A DNA stretch of 64,000 nucleotides, taken from positions 100,997 to 164,996 of the forward strand of contig CAYWPC010000001.1 of the NCBI GenBank assembly GCA_964460075.1, given 5' to 3'. Shown here piece after piece: positions 1 to 8,054 of the stretch. The translations under genes were made by a program, and so were the position numbers. The stretch is from JAMBLL01 sp964460075. Its GTDB lineage: Bacteria; Actinomycetota; Acidimicrobiia; Spongiisociales; UBA5794. The notes under the pieces were generated by a model. That model was not told where the DNA came from. It searched no databases and saw nothing but the letters and a program-made list of their open reading frames with translations. How positions within the stretch are numbered: position 1 is the first letter of the stretch; each line of letters starts with the position of its first letter.

Positions 1-327
1 GCGACCCCGCTCGGTTCGACTGCCTATTCCTTGTCGGCCGGCGGCCCGGTGGTCGACCCATCCCTCGATGCACTGATCATGACACCCATTGCCCCACACA
101 GTCTTCTGACGAGAGCGGTCGTGCTTGCACCCAGCGCCGTGGTCACACTGACCATACAGGTCGACAGACCCGCGAGAATCAACGTCGATGGGACAGAACT
201 GTGCCTTGTCCAACCAGGGCACGAGATCCGGATCGCTCGCGGACCACGAACCGTCGCGTTCTTGACCTTGGGCCGACATTCCTTCCCTGAGGCGGTACGC
301 GAGCAGTTCGGGCTCGACCATGCTTGA
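1..327 (+). CDS. nadK: NAD kinase, C-terminal part (5' end outside the window)
   Basis: Only the last 108 residues are present; the reading frame is open from base 1, so the gene is cut by the window edge. NAD kinase phosphorylates NAD to NADP in the cytoplasm. The visible part begins with TPLGSTAYSLSAGGPVV, the conserved family motif for NAD and nucleotide contacts, followed by the PIAPHSL segment and the beta-rich C-terminal domain. The stop overlaps the recN start by 8 bp, so the two are probably co-transcribed; nadK-recN adjacency is common in bacteria. Confidence 0.93.
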   Translation, partial: ATPLGSTAYSLSAGGPVVDPSLDALIMTPIAPHSLLTRAVVLAPSAVVTLTIQVDRPARINVDGTELCLVQPGHEIRIARGPRTVAFLTLGRHSFPEAVREQFGLDHA

Positions 328-1933
328 CGAGATACACGCGTCGAACGTCGGCCTCATCGACAACGCAGCTGTAGCTCCCTCGCCTGGCCTCACCGTTCTG
401 ACCGGGGAGACAGGGGCAGGAAAGACGCTGATGCTTGGTGCCCTGCGGCTCGTTCGGGGCGACACAGCCTCTCGAGAAATCGTGGGCCCACACGCGGAAG
501 TTGCAGAGGTCACGGCACGATTCCTTGACACATCAGGTGATGAGGTCGTCGTGAGGAGAACAGTCGCAAACGGGCGATCGAGGGCCTATCTCAATGGGCG
601 ACCAGTTACCGCTGGCGAGTTGTCCGCCACCGTCGGCGAATTGATCAGCATCGTCTCGCAGGGTGATCAACACATGTTGACGACGTCTGACGGCGTGCGG
701 AGGGTCGTGGATTCCGCTCTCTCGAAGAAGGAGAGGACGATCCTTGGCGGATACCATGCAGCGTACGGCGAGCGTGAGGCCGTGCGGGCCGAAATGGGTG
801 CGCTCGGATCCGATCATCGAAGCCTTGAGCGCGAACTCGACATGCTTCGCTTCCAGATCGCAGAGATCCGTGAAGCCGGGTTCCAATCCGGCGATGAAGA
901 GGCTCTCAGACTGCAACTCGACCGAATGCGCCACGGAGCCGAGATATCTGCCGAGGCCGCTGTTGCACTATCTGCCCTCGGAGACTCTGGGGCAGAAGCC
1001 GGCGTCGAGCAAGCGCTCGCGGCCATCAAGAGAGTCGAACGTCTCGACCCTGGCGTAGGCGACATTTCGGGGAGCCTCGCTGAGATCGCCTCCAGGCTCC
1101 GCGAGACCGTCAGTGACCTGACTCAGTACGCCGAGACCCTCCACATGGATCCTGCAGGTCTGGCTTTGGCAGAGTCGCGACTCGCTGAGTTGTCGGCGCT
1201 GGAGCGCAAGTACGGAGCGACCGTTGCCGACATCGACGTGTTCGCTAAGGAGGCCCATCAGCGCTCCGAACACATTGCGAGACTGCTCGATGCGGCCTCA
1301 GATATCCAGGAGCGACACGAGCAAGCAGCCGATGCGCTTGAGAGAGTTGCAACACAACTGAGGCTCGTACGGGCAGCACACGCAAGCCGAATCGCTTCCG
1401 GAGCCCAAGAGCACCTCAAAGATCTCGGATTCAATGATCCAGTGGTATCGATTGTGGTCGAGCCCAAGGAGCCAACAGCATCAGGTGCGGACCGATTCCG
1501 GATTCTGTTCGCTTCGGATTCCTCGCTCACACCTGCTGAGATATCAGCAGTTGCCTCCGGCGGTGAACTCTCTCGATTGGTACTTGCTCTCACGCTCGCA
1601 TCCGGCGGTGCGGAGGCGTCGGTCGTCGCCTTTGACGAGATTGACGCAGGAATCGGTGGTGCGACCGCCCTCGCCATGGGTCAGAAACTTGCACGTCTCG
1701 CCACAACGCGTCAAGTCATATGCGTGACGCACCTTCCACAGGTCGCCGCGTTCGGCACCAAGCACTACACGGTGACGCGTGTCGGCACGCGCGCATCCGT
1801 CCATCCGGCGACAGGCCCAGAGCGCGTAGACGAGATCGCTCGAATGCTTGCAGGTCTCGTCGGCTCGGACAAGGCGAAGCAGCACGCTGCAGAACTTCTC
1901 GCGATCGCAGAGATCGCTCTCTCGTCTGAATGA
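320..1933 (+). CDS. recN: DNA repair protein RecN
   Basis: SMC-like ATPase of 537 residues involved in double-strand break repair. The Walker A motif GETGAGKT lies near residue 29. A long helical, coiled-coil-prone middle follows (about 140-350). The C-terminal half carries the ABC signature region ASGGELSRL and the Walker B stretch VVAFDEIDAGIGG, then the THLPQVAAF segment typical of RecN. Length is normal for the family. The ATG overlaps the nadK stop by 8 bp and has no clear Shine-Dalgarno, which suggests translational coupling. Confidence 0.96.
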   Translation: MLDEIHASNVGLIDNAAVAPSPGLTVLTGETGAGKTLMLGALRLVRGDTASREIVGPHAEVAEVTARFLDTSGDEVVVRRTVANGRSRAYLNGRPVTAGELSATVGELISIVSQGDQHMLTTSDGVRRVVDSALSKKERTILGGYHAAYGEREAVRAEMGALGSDHRSLERELDMLRFQIAEIREAGFQSGDEEALRLQLDRMRHGAEISAEAAVALSALGDSGAEAGVEQALAAIKRVERLDPGVGDISGSLAEIASRLRETVSDLTQYAETLHMDPAGLALAESRLAELSALERKYGATVADIDVFAKEAHQRSEHIARLLDAASDIQERHEQAADALERVATQLRLVRAAHASRIASGAQEHLKDLGFNDPVVSIVVEPKEPTASGADRFRILFASDSSLTPAEISAVASGGELSRLVLALTLASGGAEASVVAFDEIDAGIGGATALAMGQKLARLATTRQVICVTHLPQVAAFGTKHYTVTRVGTRASVHPATGPERVDEIARMLAGLVGSDKAKQHAAELLAIAEIALSSE

Positions 1934-1937
1934 ACGC

Positions 1938-1964
1938 TTGACCGTTCACACCGACTGCTATCAT
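1938..1964 (+). promoter_or_regulatory. Putative promoter of pyrG
   Basis: TTGACC (1938-1943) and TATCAT (1959-1964), 5 of 6 matches each to the sigma-70-type boxes, separated by a rather short 15-bp spacer. They fill the 57-bp gap between recN and pyrG. Identified by eye only. Confidence 0.45.
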
Positions 1965-1990
1965 CAGACCTTCCGAGCCAGAGGATGCGC

Positions 1991-3640
1991 GTGACCAAGC
2001 ACGTGTTCGTAACCGGCGGGGTGACATCGAGCCTCGGCAAAGGCATCACATCTGCATCCCTGGGTCGACTCCTCAAGGCACGGGGATACCGAGTCGTCCT
2101 GCAGAAACTCGACCCCTACATCAACGTTGACCCTGGAACGATGAATCCCTTTGAGCATGGTGAGGTTTTCGTCACAGACGACGGGGGAGAGACCGATCTC
2201 GATCTTGGGCATTACGAACGATTCGTGGGTGAGAGCCTCAGCAGGGATTCCAACGTCACGACCGGTTCGATATACCAATCCGTCATCCGCAAGGAACGCA
2301 GAGGGGACTATCTCGGCGCGACCGTACAGGTGATCCCTCACATCACGAACGAGATCAAGGCACGAATTCGCAAGCTTGGCCAACGAGACGACGTCGACGT
2401 CGTCATCACAGAGGTTGGAGGAACCGTTGGAGACATCGAGTCACTCCCATTCCTGGAGGCGATTCGCCAAATCCGCAAAGACATCGGTGAAGAGAACACC
2501 TGCTACATCCACGTGACCTTGGTCCCGTATCTCAATACGAGTGGTGAGCTCAAAACGAAGCCAACGCAGCACTCCGTGGCTGAGCTGCGCAGCAGGGGAA
2601 TCCTCCCAGAGGTGATCGTGGTTCGATCCGATCGGCCGATCGACGAATCTGCCAGGCGAAAGATCTGCCTCTTCTGCGACGTGGCACCTGATGCCGTTAT
2701 CAACGCTATCGACGTGCCGAACATCTACGGTGTGCCCCTGGCGCTGCACGAGGGGGGCCTCGATCAGGTCGTCTGTCGCGAGCTCAAGCTCGACGCCCCG
2801 GAACCCGACCTCACCGCGTGGGAAGCGATGGTACGCGCAATGGCTGTTCCTGAAGGTGACGTGACTATCGGAATTGTCGGAAAGTACGTTGACCTTCCAG
2901 ACGCGTATCTCTCCGTCGTCGAGGCGCTCCGTCACGCAGGACGCACGTCGCGGGTTCAAGTGAACCTGAAGTGGATTCCCGCAGACGACATCGATGGCCT
3001 CCTTGTGGCGTCCTATCTCGAAGGCCTCGACGGCATCCTCGTACCAGGAGGGTTCGGTATCAGGGGAATCGAAGGCAAAGTGCAAGCCATCCGATATGCC
3101 AGAGAGAACCACATTCCGTTCCTCGGCCTGTGCCTCGGACTGCAGTGTGCGGTAATCGAATACTCCCGCAACGTGCTCGGGCTGACAAACGCCCATTCGA
3201 GCGAATTCGATCCGGTGACGCTATACCCCGTGATCGACCTCATGGAGACGCAGAAGGATGTCTCGGACATGGGAGGAACGATGCGACTCGGCCTGTACCC
3301 GGCAAAGCTCGCAGAAGGCTCGCTCGTGCGGTCTCTCTATAACGCAGAAGTCGTCTACGAGCGCCACCGTCATCGTTGGGAAGTCAACAACACGTATCGC
3401 CAGCGTCTTGAGGACGCAGGCATGGCAATGTCGGGGACGTCGCCCGATGAGCGACTCGTAGAATTCATCGAGGTACCCGAGCACCCATACTTCGTGGCAA
3501 CCCAAGCTCATCCAGAGCTCCTCTCGCGCCCGGACGCGCCGCACCCCCTCTTCGACGGCTTCGTCTCCGCCGCCAAGCTGAGGCGCTCGACCCAGTCGAA
3601 GACGAAGGCAGATGCCACCGTCACCGACTCCGTACGGTGA
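1991..3640 (+). CDS. pyrG: CTP synthase
   Basis: Converts UTP, ATP and glutamine to CTP in pyrimidine synthesis. The N-terminal synthetase domain opens with TKHVFVTGGVTSSLGKG (P-loop). The C-terminal class I glutamine amidotransferase domain shows VPGGFG and the nucleophile-elbow sequence LGLCLGLQCAV. Length, 549 residues, is typical. An ATG six bases upstream (1985) abuts the AGAGG ribosome-binding site, whereas the GTG at 1991 sits 6 nt after it and gives the family's usual N-terminus, so GTG is preferred. The stop overlaps the NUDIX gene start (GTGA). Confidence 0.96.
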   Translation: MTKHVFVTGGVTSSLGKGITSASLGRLLKARGYRVVLQKLDPYINVDPGTMNPFEHGEVFVTDDGGETDLDLGHYERFVGESLSRDSNVTTGSIYQSVIRKERRGDYLGATVQVIPHITNEIKARIRKLGQRDDVDVVITEVGGTVGDIESLPFLEAIRQIRKDIGEENTCYIHVTLVPYLNTSGELKTKPTQHSVAELRSRGILPEVIVVRSDRPIDESARRKICLFCDVAPDAVINAIDVPNIYGVPLALHEGGLDQVVCRELKLDAPEPDLTAWEAMVRAMAVPEGDVTIGIVGKYVDLPDAYLSVVEALRHAGRTSRVQVNLKWIPADDIDGLLVASYLEGLDGILVPGGFGIRGIEGKVQAIRYARENHIPFLGLCLGLQCAVIEYSRNVLGLTNAHSSEFDPVTLYPVIDLMETQKDVSDMGGTMRLGLYPAKLAEGSLVRSLYNAEVVYERHRHRWEVNNTYRQRLEDAGMAMSGTSPDERLVEFIEVPEHPYFVATQAHPELLSRPDAPHPLFDGFVSAAKLRRSTQSKTKADATVTDSVR

Positions 3641-4185
3641 ACAGCAAGCACGGTTTCAGCGTGCTCGCCACGACCACCCTGAACGATGTTGGGTTTCTAC
3701 GAGTCGAGCAGAGAACGCTCGCTACACCGTCGGGCGAACACATCGAGCGATACGTCGTCGTACATCCCGGAGCTGTCGCCGTCGTTCCTCGTGCTGGAGA
3801 CGATGTCATCCTCGTCGCACAGTACAGAGCAGCTGTGGATGCTGTCGTACTTGAAATACCGGCAGGAAAGCTTGATCAACAAGGCGAGGAGCCACGGGCC
3901 GCTGCAGAGAGAGAGTTGCTTGAAGAGACCGGATACACCGCTGGCAACATCGCGCATCTCACAGATCTGTGGACGGCCGTTGGGTTCTCCAACGAGCGGA
4001 TCTCCATCTATGTGGCCACGCAACTCGAACCAGGTGATCCGCAACCGATCGGTGAGGAAGAACACGCGGCCGAGATAATCCGAATGTCATGGGATCAGGC
4101 GCTCGGGAGCGTCCTCTCTGGTGAAATAACCGACGCCAAGACCGTGGCCGCACTCCTCCTCGTGGAACACCGTGGACCTTCCTGA
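3637..4185 (+). CDS. NUDIX hydrolase, ADP-ribose pyrophosphatase-like
   Basis: A 182-residue protein with a complete NUDIX box: GKLDQQGEEP followed by AAAERELLEETGY (about residues 77-102), including the REllEE metal-binding core. The upstream sequence resembles the ADP-ribose pyrophosphatase (NudF) branch, which cleaves ADP-ribose to AMP and ribose 5-phosphate. The substrate cannot be proven from sequence. GTG start, overlapping the pyrG stop as GTGA; its own end overlaps xerD by 14 bp. A pyrG-NUDIX-xerD order is frequent in actinobacteria. Confidence 0.88.
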   Translation: MNSKHGFSVLATTTLNDVGFLRVEQRTLATPSGEHIERYVVVHPGAVAVVPRAGDDVILVAQYRAAVDAVVLEIPAGKLDQQGEEPRAAAERELLEETGYTAGNIAHLTDLWTAVGFSNERISIYVATQLEPGDPQPIGEEEHAAEIIRMSWDQALGSVLSGEITDAKTVAALLLVEHRGPS

Positions 4186-5056
4186 ACATGCTGGCGAGTT
4201 CATTGCCTCGCTCCAGACTGAGCGCGGCTTGTCGCCCAATACCTCTGCTGCATACGCCAGAGACCTTGCCCAGTACCACCTGACGATCCTTGCCTGCGGC
4301 GGTCAGGTCAACGAGGACACCGCACGAGCACATCTTGCAGCACTGCGCGAGAGAGGTCTCCTCGCTACGTCGATCGGCCGAAAGCTCGCTTCGATGAGGG
4401 CTTACCACCGCTTTCTCATCAACGAGGGGCTGACATCCGAGGACCCAACTGCCACGATCGAGTCGCCGAGGAGGCCCAAGTCGCTCCCGAAGGCGCTCAC
4501 GATCAGCGATGCGACGCTCCTCGTCGAGGCACCAGACATTGGCACTCCGCTCGGGCGAAGGGATCGTGCGATACTCGAAACCTTGTACGCGACCGGATGT
4601 CGTGTGACTGAGGTCGTCAACCTCGATCTGTATGACGTCGACTTCGAAACAGACACAGCGCTCGTGACGGGAAAGGGGAGGAAGCAGCGCATCGTCCCCA
4701 TCGGCTCGTACGCATCAGAAGCTATCAGGGCGTGGCTCGAGGACAGGCTGTCGATGCGTGTTCCTGGAGCTGACCCCGGTGCGCTCTTTCTCACGATACG
4801 CGGCAACAGGCTAACCAGGCAGTCTGTGTGGAGGCTCGTTCGCTCATACGGAGCCAGAGTCGGAATTGACACAGAGCACTTGTCACCGCACGTGCTACGC
4901 CACTCGGCCGCGACCCACATGGTCGAGGGCGGAGCAGACCTTCGGACGGTACAAGAGCTACTCGGTCACGCGAGCTTGTCTACCACCCAGGTGTACACGA
5001 AGGTGAGCCCTGAACATCTGAGAGAGATCGTCATCACGAGCCACCCTAGAGGCTGA
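4172..5056 (+). CDS. xerD: Site-specific tyrosine recombinase XerD
   Basis: 294 residues, the usual XerC/D length. The N-terminal SAM-like domain (about 5-90) binds the core site. The catalytic domain carries the full tyrosine-recombinase set: Arg in ATGCRVTE, Lys in TGKGRKQR, HVLRHSAATHM (His and second Arg), LLGHASLSTTQ and the nucleophile Tyr in VYTKV. It probably resolves chromosome dimers at dif. The setting next to pyrG and scpA/scpB favours the housekeeping XerD rather than a mobile-element integrase. GTG start inside the NUDIX gene. Confidence 0.92.
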   Translation: MDLPEHAGEFIASLQTERGLSPNTSAAYARDLAQYHLTILACGGQVNEDTARAHLAALRERGLLATSIGRKLASMRAYHRFLINEGLTSEDPTATIESPRRPKSLPKALTISDATLLVEAPDIGTPLGRRDRAILETLYATGCRVTEVVNLDLYDVDFETDTALVTGKGRKQRIVPIGSYASEAIRAWLEDRLSMRVPGADPGALFLTIRGNRLTRQSVWRLVRSYGARVGIDTEHLSPHVLRHSAATHMVEGGADLRTVQELLGHASLSTTQVYTKVSPEHLREIVITSHPRG

Positions 5057-5137
5057 TAGCCGCCCGATCCCTGGAGTGCCGCTACTCTGGAAGCGCAGAG
5101 ACTCAGATGGCTAGAGACGAGGAGCCAGGAGAACCAC

Positions 5138-5488
5138 ATGCGACACCTCGACCACGAATGGGTCGCCGCCGAACTCGAGGCAGAGCGCCTCACGGTGCTC
5201 CACCAATTGCATGAGCTCGGAGCCGACGAGTCCGGTGAACTCACAGGGAATGTCGATTTCGGAAGTGCATTTGCCGATGCTGGCGCCGCTACGGCAGAGC
5301 GAACAGAGACAATTGGTGTCGTCGATAATCTGAAGAAACGGCTCGACGACGTCGCAACGTCGCTCGCAAAGCTCGCGGACGGCACCTACGGCGTGTGTGT
5401 CGAATGTGGCGAAGATATCGAGTATGACCGCCTGGCATTCAGACCGACATCGGTCATGTGCGTCTCATGCAAGGCGAGCACACGCTGA
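5138..5488 (+). CDS. TraR/DksA-type C4 zinc-finger protein
   Basis: 116 residues. An N-terminal helical coiled-coil half (about 5-80) is followed by a four-cysteine zinc finger: Cys87 and Cys90 in CVEC, Cys108 and Cys111 in CVSC. Small DksA/TraR relatives bind in the RNA polymerase secondary channel; whether this one does so is inference. A good AGGAG lies upstream of the ATG. It is separated from xerD by 81 bases containing a possible -10 box (TACTCT near 5085), so it may have its own promoter. Confidence 0.82.
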   Translation: MRHLDHEWVAAELEAERLTVLHQLHELGADESGELTGNVDFGSAFADAGAATAERTETIGVVDNLKKRLDDVATSLAKLADGTYGVCVECGEDIEYDRLAFRPTSVMCVSCKASTR

Positions 5489-5496
5489 GGTGATCG

Positions 5497-5952
5497 ATGC
5501 TGCATCTCGCGAGACGGTTCTTTGGGTTCTTCCGTGCGAAAGCTCTCGCCCCATCTGAACAGGCCACGATCAGCCACATGTTGACGACGCCGCTCCAGCG
5601 GCTATTTTATTTGCAAAGACCCGAAGATCAGAGGCACGCTTTCGAGGTCGCGACGCGAGTCGCACGTCATCCCGAATGTCTCGAGGCGGCGCTCCTACAC
5701 GACGTCGGCAAGACGCAAGTAGATCTTGGTGCGTTCGGACGTGCGTTGGCGACGCTTTGGGGCATGACGCCGCTACCGATCGCCGGCCAATGGCGCACGT
5801 ACAACGATCACGGCCGTGTCGGCGCCGAACTCCTCAAGGCCCACGGTGCCGAGCCATTCACCATCGCATTCACTCGTATGCACCCTGGGCCGCCTCCTGA
5901 CGGTTTCGATGTCTCGTTGTGGAACGAGCTCGCAAGGGCCGACGAGGTTTGA
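5497..5952 (+). CDS. HD-domain protein (putative metal-dependent phosphohydrolase)
   Basis: 151 residues with the HD signature in ALLHDVGKTQ near residue 66. Flanking His residues (RHAFEVATRVARH upstream, YNDHGRVGAELL downstream) fit a divalent-metal HD phosphohydrolase fold. The substrate is unknown. A GAGGTG ribosome-binding site precedes the ATG. It starts 8 bases after the DksA-like gene and lies upstream of scpA, so it probably belongs to the same transcript. Confidence 0.75.
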   Translation: MLHLARRFFGFFRAKALAPSEQATISHMLTTPLQRLFYLQRPEDQRHAFEVATRVARHPECLEAALLHDVGKTQVDLGAFGRALATLWGMTPLPIAGQWRTYNDHGRVGAELLKAHGAEPFTIAFTRMHPGPPPDGFDVSLWNELARADEV

Positions 5953-5989
5953 AGCGAAACACTCCGACACCAGACAAGACCGCAATACT

Positions 5990-6775
5990 ATGCAGTCGAT
6001 GTCTTTCCAAGTTCGCACACGAGTTTTCGAGGGCCCACTCGACTTGCTCCTGCAACTCATCACGTCGCACCAGTTGGCGATCACCGAGTTGACGCTCGTT
6101 GACATCGTCACAGAGTATCTCGTATACGTGGAGGCAATGAGCGATCTCGATCTCGAAGCCACGAGCGAGTTTCTTCTCATCGCTGCGACCCTCATTCAAC
6201 TCAAGGCGCGCGATCTGCTCCCTGGTGACGAGCCTGTGAACCTCGACGACGAGCTCGCTCTCGGCGAGGAGCGCGACTTGCTCTTGTCGCGCCTCCTCGC
6301 ATGCCTTACCTTCAAGGATGTCGCTGCGGTGCTGCGCCATCGCATGGAGGCGGCAGCACGGAACCTTCCGAGGCGGGTTGGACTTCCTCCTGAGGTTCAG
6401 CCACCGGCTCCCGAAGTTGTGATACCAGTCAACCTATCGGAGCTTGCCGCGATCGCGGAACGCGTGTTCACCACGCCCCTTATTGACCCGGACATCGACC
6501 ATCTCGATCTCGACCTCCCATCCGTGCAAGACGCGATGGTCGATCTTCAGGGACGAATGGCTGCCATCGTCGCAGCTGACTTCGATGATGTGGTGGCTCA
6601 CTGCACGAGAAATGTCGAGGTCGTAGCCTATTTTCTCGCGTTGCTCGAACTTGCACGTTGGGGAATCGTGAATGTCCACCAGTCCGAGGCAGACGCGGCA
6701 ATCGAAATCACCTACGACGAAAAGGCCGCCGAGCATCGCTTCCGCGAGATCGTCGGAACAGAGGGGCACGGATGA
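5990..6775 (+). CDS. scpA: Segregation and condensation protein A
   Basis: Kleisin subunit of the SMC-ScpA-ScpB chromosome condensation complex. After the start the protein reads VRTRVFEGPLDLLLQLI, the ScpA N-terminal signature that contacts the SMC neck, followed by LIQLKARDLLP. The C-terminal winged helix contains FLALLELARWGIV. Length 261 residues. The frame is open further upstream, but ATG 5990 (or ATG 5999) gives the family N-terminus. The stop overlaps scpB (ATGA), the usual coupling of these partners. Confidence 0.95.
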   Translation: MQSMSFQVRTRVFEGPLDLLLQLITSHQLAITELTLVDIVTEYLVYVEAMSDLDLEATSEFLLIAATLIQLKARDLLPGDEPVNLDDELALGEERDLLLSRLLACLTFKDVAAVLRHRMEAAARNLPRRVGLPPEVQPPAPEVVIPVNLSELAAIAERVFTTPLIDPDIDHLDLDLPSVQDAMVDLQGRMAAIVAADFDDVVAHCTRNVEVVAYFLALLELARWGIVNVHQSEADAAIEITYDEKAAEHRFREIVGTEGHG

Positions 6776-7350
6776 CAGACATTGCACGAATCCTCGAGGC
6801 GATTCTCTTCGTAGCGGAGGATCCGATCTCAACGGAGGAACTCGCACACGTCGTTGAACAGCCAACTCGGGTTGTCCTGGAGGCCCTTGAATCGCTCACT
6901 GACACACTCAGCCAGGGACACGGAATCGTCGTAAAGCACGTCGGGGGAGGATGGCGGCTCTACACGCACGAGGATGCTCTTGGGTACGTCGAGCGGTACG
7001 CGTCGAGCGATCGAGCGAAGCGACTCTCGAATGCTGCCACGGAGACATTGTCTGTGATTGCCTACAAGCAACCCGTATCGCGAGGTCAGGTTGCGGAGAT
7101 CCGCGGCGTCGATTCTGAGCGCGCCATAAAGACTTTGGAGCGGCGAGAGTTGATCACGGAGGTTGCAAGGGCGCCAGGTCCTGGTCAGGCAGTGTTGTAC
7201 GGAACGACAACACTGTTTCTCGAGAAGATGGGGATCACCTCGATCACAGACCTTCCACCTCTGGCAGATCATGTGCCGCCAGCACAGATCATGGAAACAC
7301 TCGAGATGCCACTGCGTACGGACTCATCATCGAACGACTCAACAAGCTGA
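6772..7350 (+). CDS. scpB: Segregation and condensation protein B
   Basis: Winged-helix dimer that binds ScpA in the SMC complex. Characteristic stretches are ILEAILFVAEDPIS at the start, LSNAATETLSVIAYKQPVSR and VRGVDS-like IRGVDSERAIKTL, then LYGTTTLFLEKMGI. 192 residues, normal length. The ATG overlaps the scpA stop. Its 3' end runs into the next gene: the pseudouridine synthase coding sequence starts before the scpB stop. Confidence 0.94.
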   Translation: MTDIARILEAILFVAEDPISTEELAHVVEQPTRVVLEALESLTDTLSQGHGIVVKHVGGGWRLYTHEDALGYVERYASSDRAKRLSNAATETLSVIAYKQPVSRGQVAEIRGVDSERAIKTLERRELITEVARAPGPGQAVLYGTTTLFLEKMGITSITDLPPLADHVPPAQIMETLEMPLRTDSSSNDSTS

Positions 7351-8054
7351 TAGCGCGCAGCGGATACGCATCCCGTCGGAGAGCCGACGTGCTCATCGCT
7401 GCGGGGCGGGTCTTGGTCGACGGTGTTGCATGCAACATCGGAGACAAAGCAGATCCGACCACCGCGGTAGTGACGATCGATGGCGTGCGCCTGCCACTCG
7501 ATCCTCAGCAGGCAACGTGGCTTGTGTACAAGCCGGTCGGGGTCATTTCGACGATGGATGATCCACAGGGTCGACCAACCGTTCGCGGTCTAGTACCGCT
7601 CGAGCCGCTCACCAATCCTGTTGGCCGCCTCGACCTGCATTCCGAAGGCCTCATTCTGATGACTAATGACGGGGACCTCGCACTCAGAGTGACCCATCCG
7701 CGCTACGAGATCCCCAAGACGTACCAGGTCCTCATCCCTGAGCGAGTCCATGAAGGTCACATCCGTCGACTCGTGGCTGGAATCGAACTTGAAGACGGCC
7801 AAGCCTCGGCACGCACTGCTCGAATCCTCGACTCGTCTGGCCGTAGAACAATCGTAGAACTCGTCCTAACCGAAGGCCGCAAACGCGAGATTCGTCGAAT
7901 GTTGGAAGCACTCGACCTGCCTATCGACCGTCTCGTACGCACGGCGATCGGTACCATCGCCGACCGTACCCTTGTACCGGGGACGTACCGTGCACTATCG
8001 CTTGAGGAGATCCGCTCTTTGTATCGCATGGCCACGAAGCAGGACATTCGATGA
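7329..8054 (+). CDS. 23S rRNA pseudouridine synthase, RluB/RsuA family
   Basis: An S4 RNA-binding domain precedes a pseudouridine synthase domain with the catalytic-Asp motif GRLDLHSEGL, then KTYQV and GRKREIRRMLEAL. The first ATG/GTG/TTG codon in frame is GTG 7389, but the diagnostic S4 start ERLNKLIARSGYASRR is encoded upstream of it. I therefore place the start at ATC 7329, directly before that motif; CTG 7347, overlapping the scpB stop as CTGA, is the alternative. The start is inferred, the product is secure. It follows scpB as in many genomes. Confidence 0.85.
   Translation: MERLNKLIARSGYASRRRADVLIAAGRVLVDGVACNIGDKADPTTAVVTIDGVRLPLDPQQATWLVYKPVGVISTMDDPQGRPTVRGLVPLEPLTNPVGRLDLHSEGLILMTNDGDLALRVTHPRYEIPKTYQVLIPERVHEGHIRRLVAGIELEDGQASARTARILDSSGRRTIVELVLTEGRKREIRRMLEALDLPIDRLVRTAIGTIADRTLVPGTYRALSLEEIRSLYRMATKQDIR

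Noticed and set aside
2441..3196. 251-residue open frame on the minus strand
   Set aside because: Antisense to pyrG; composition artefact of a GC-rich coding region.
4172..5056. Tyrosine recombinase as a phage or island integrase
   Set aside because: It sits among housekeeping genes with no tRNA target, att repeats or mobile genes nearby; length and context fit XerD.
7290..7400. Programmed frameshift fusing ScpB and the pseudouridine synthase
   Set aside because: No slippery heptamer or downstream stem was recognised and both products have normal separate lengths; kept only as an alternative to a non-ATG start.
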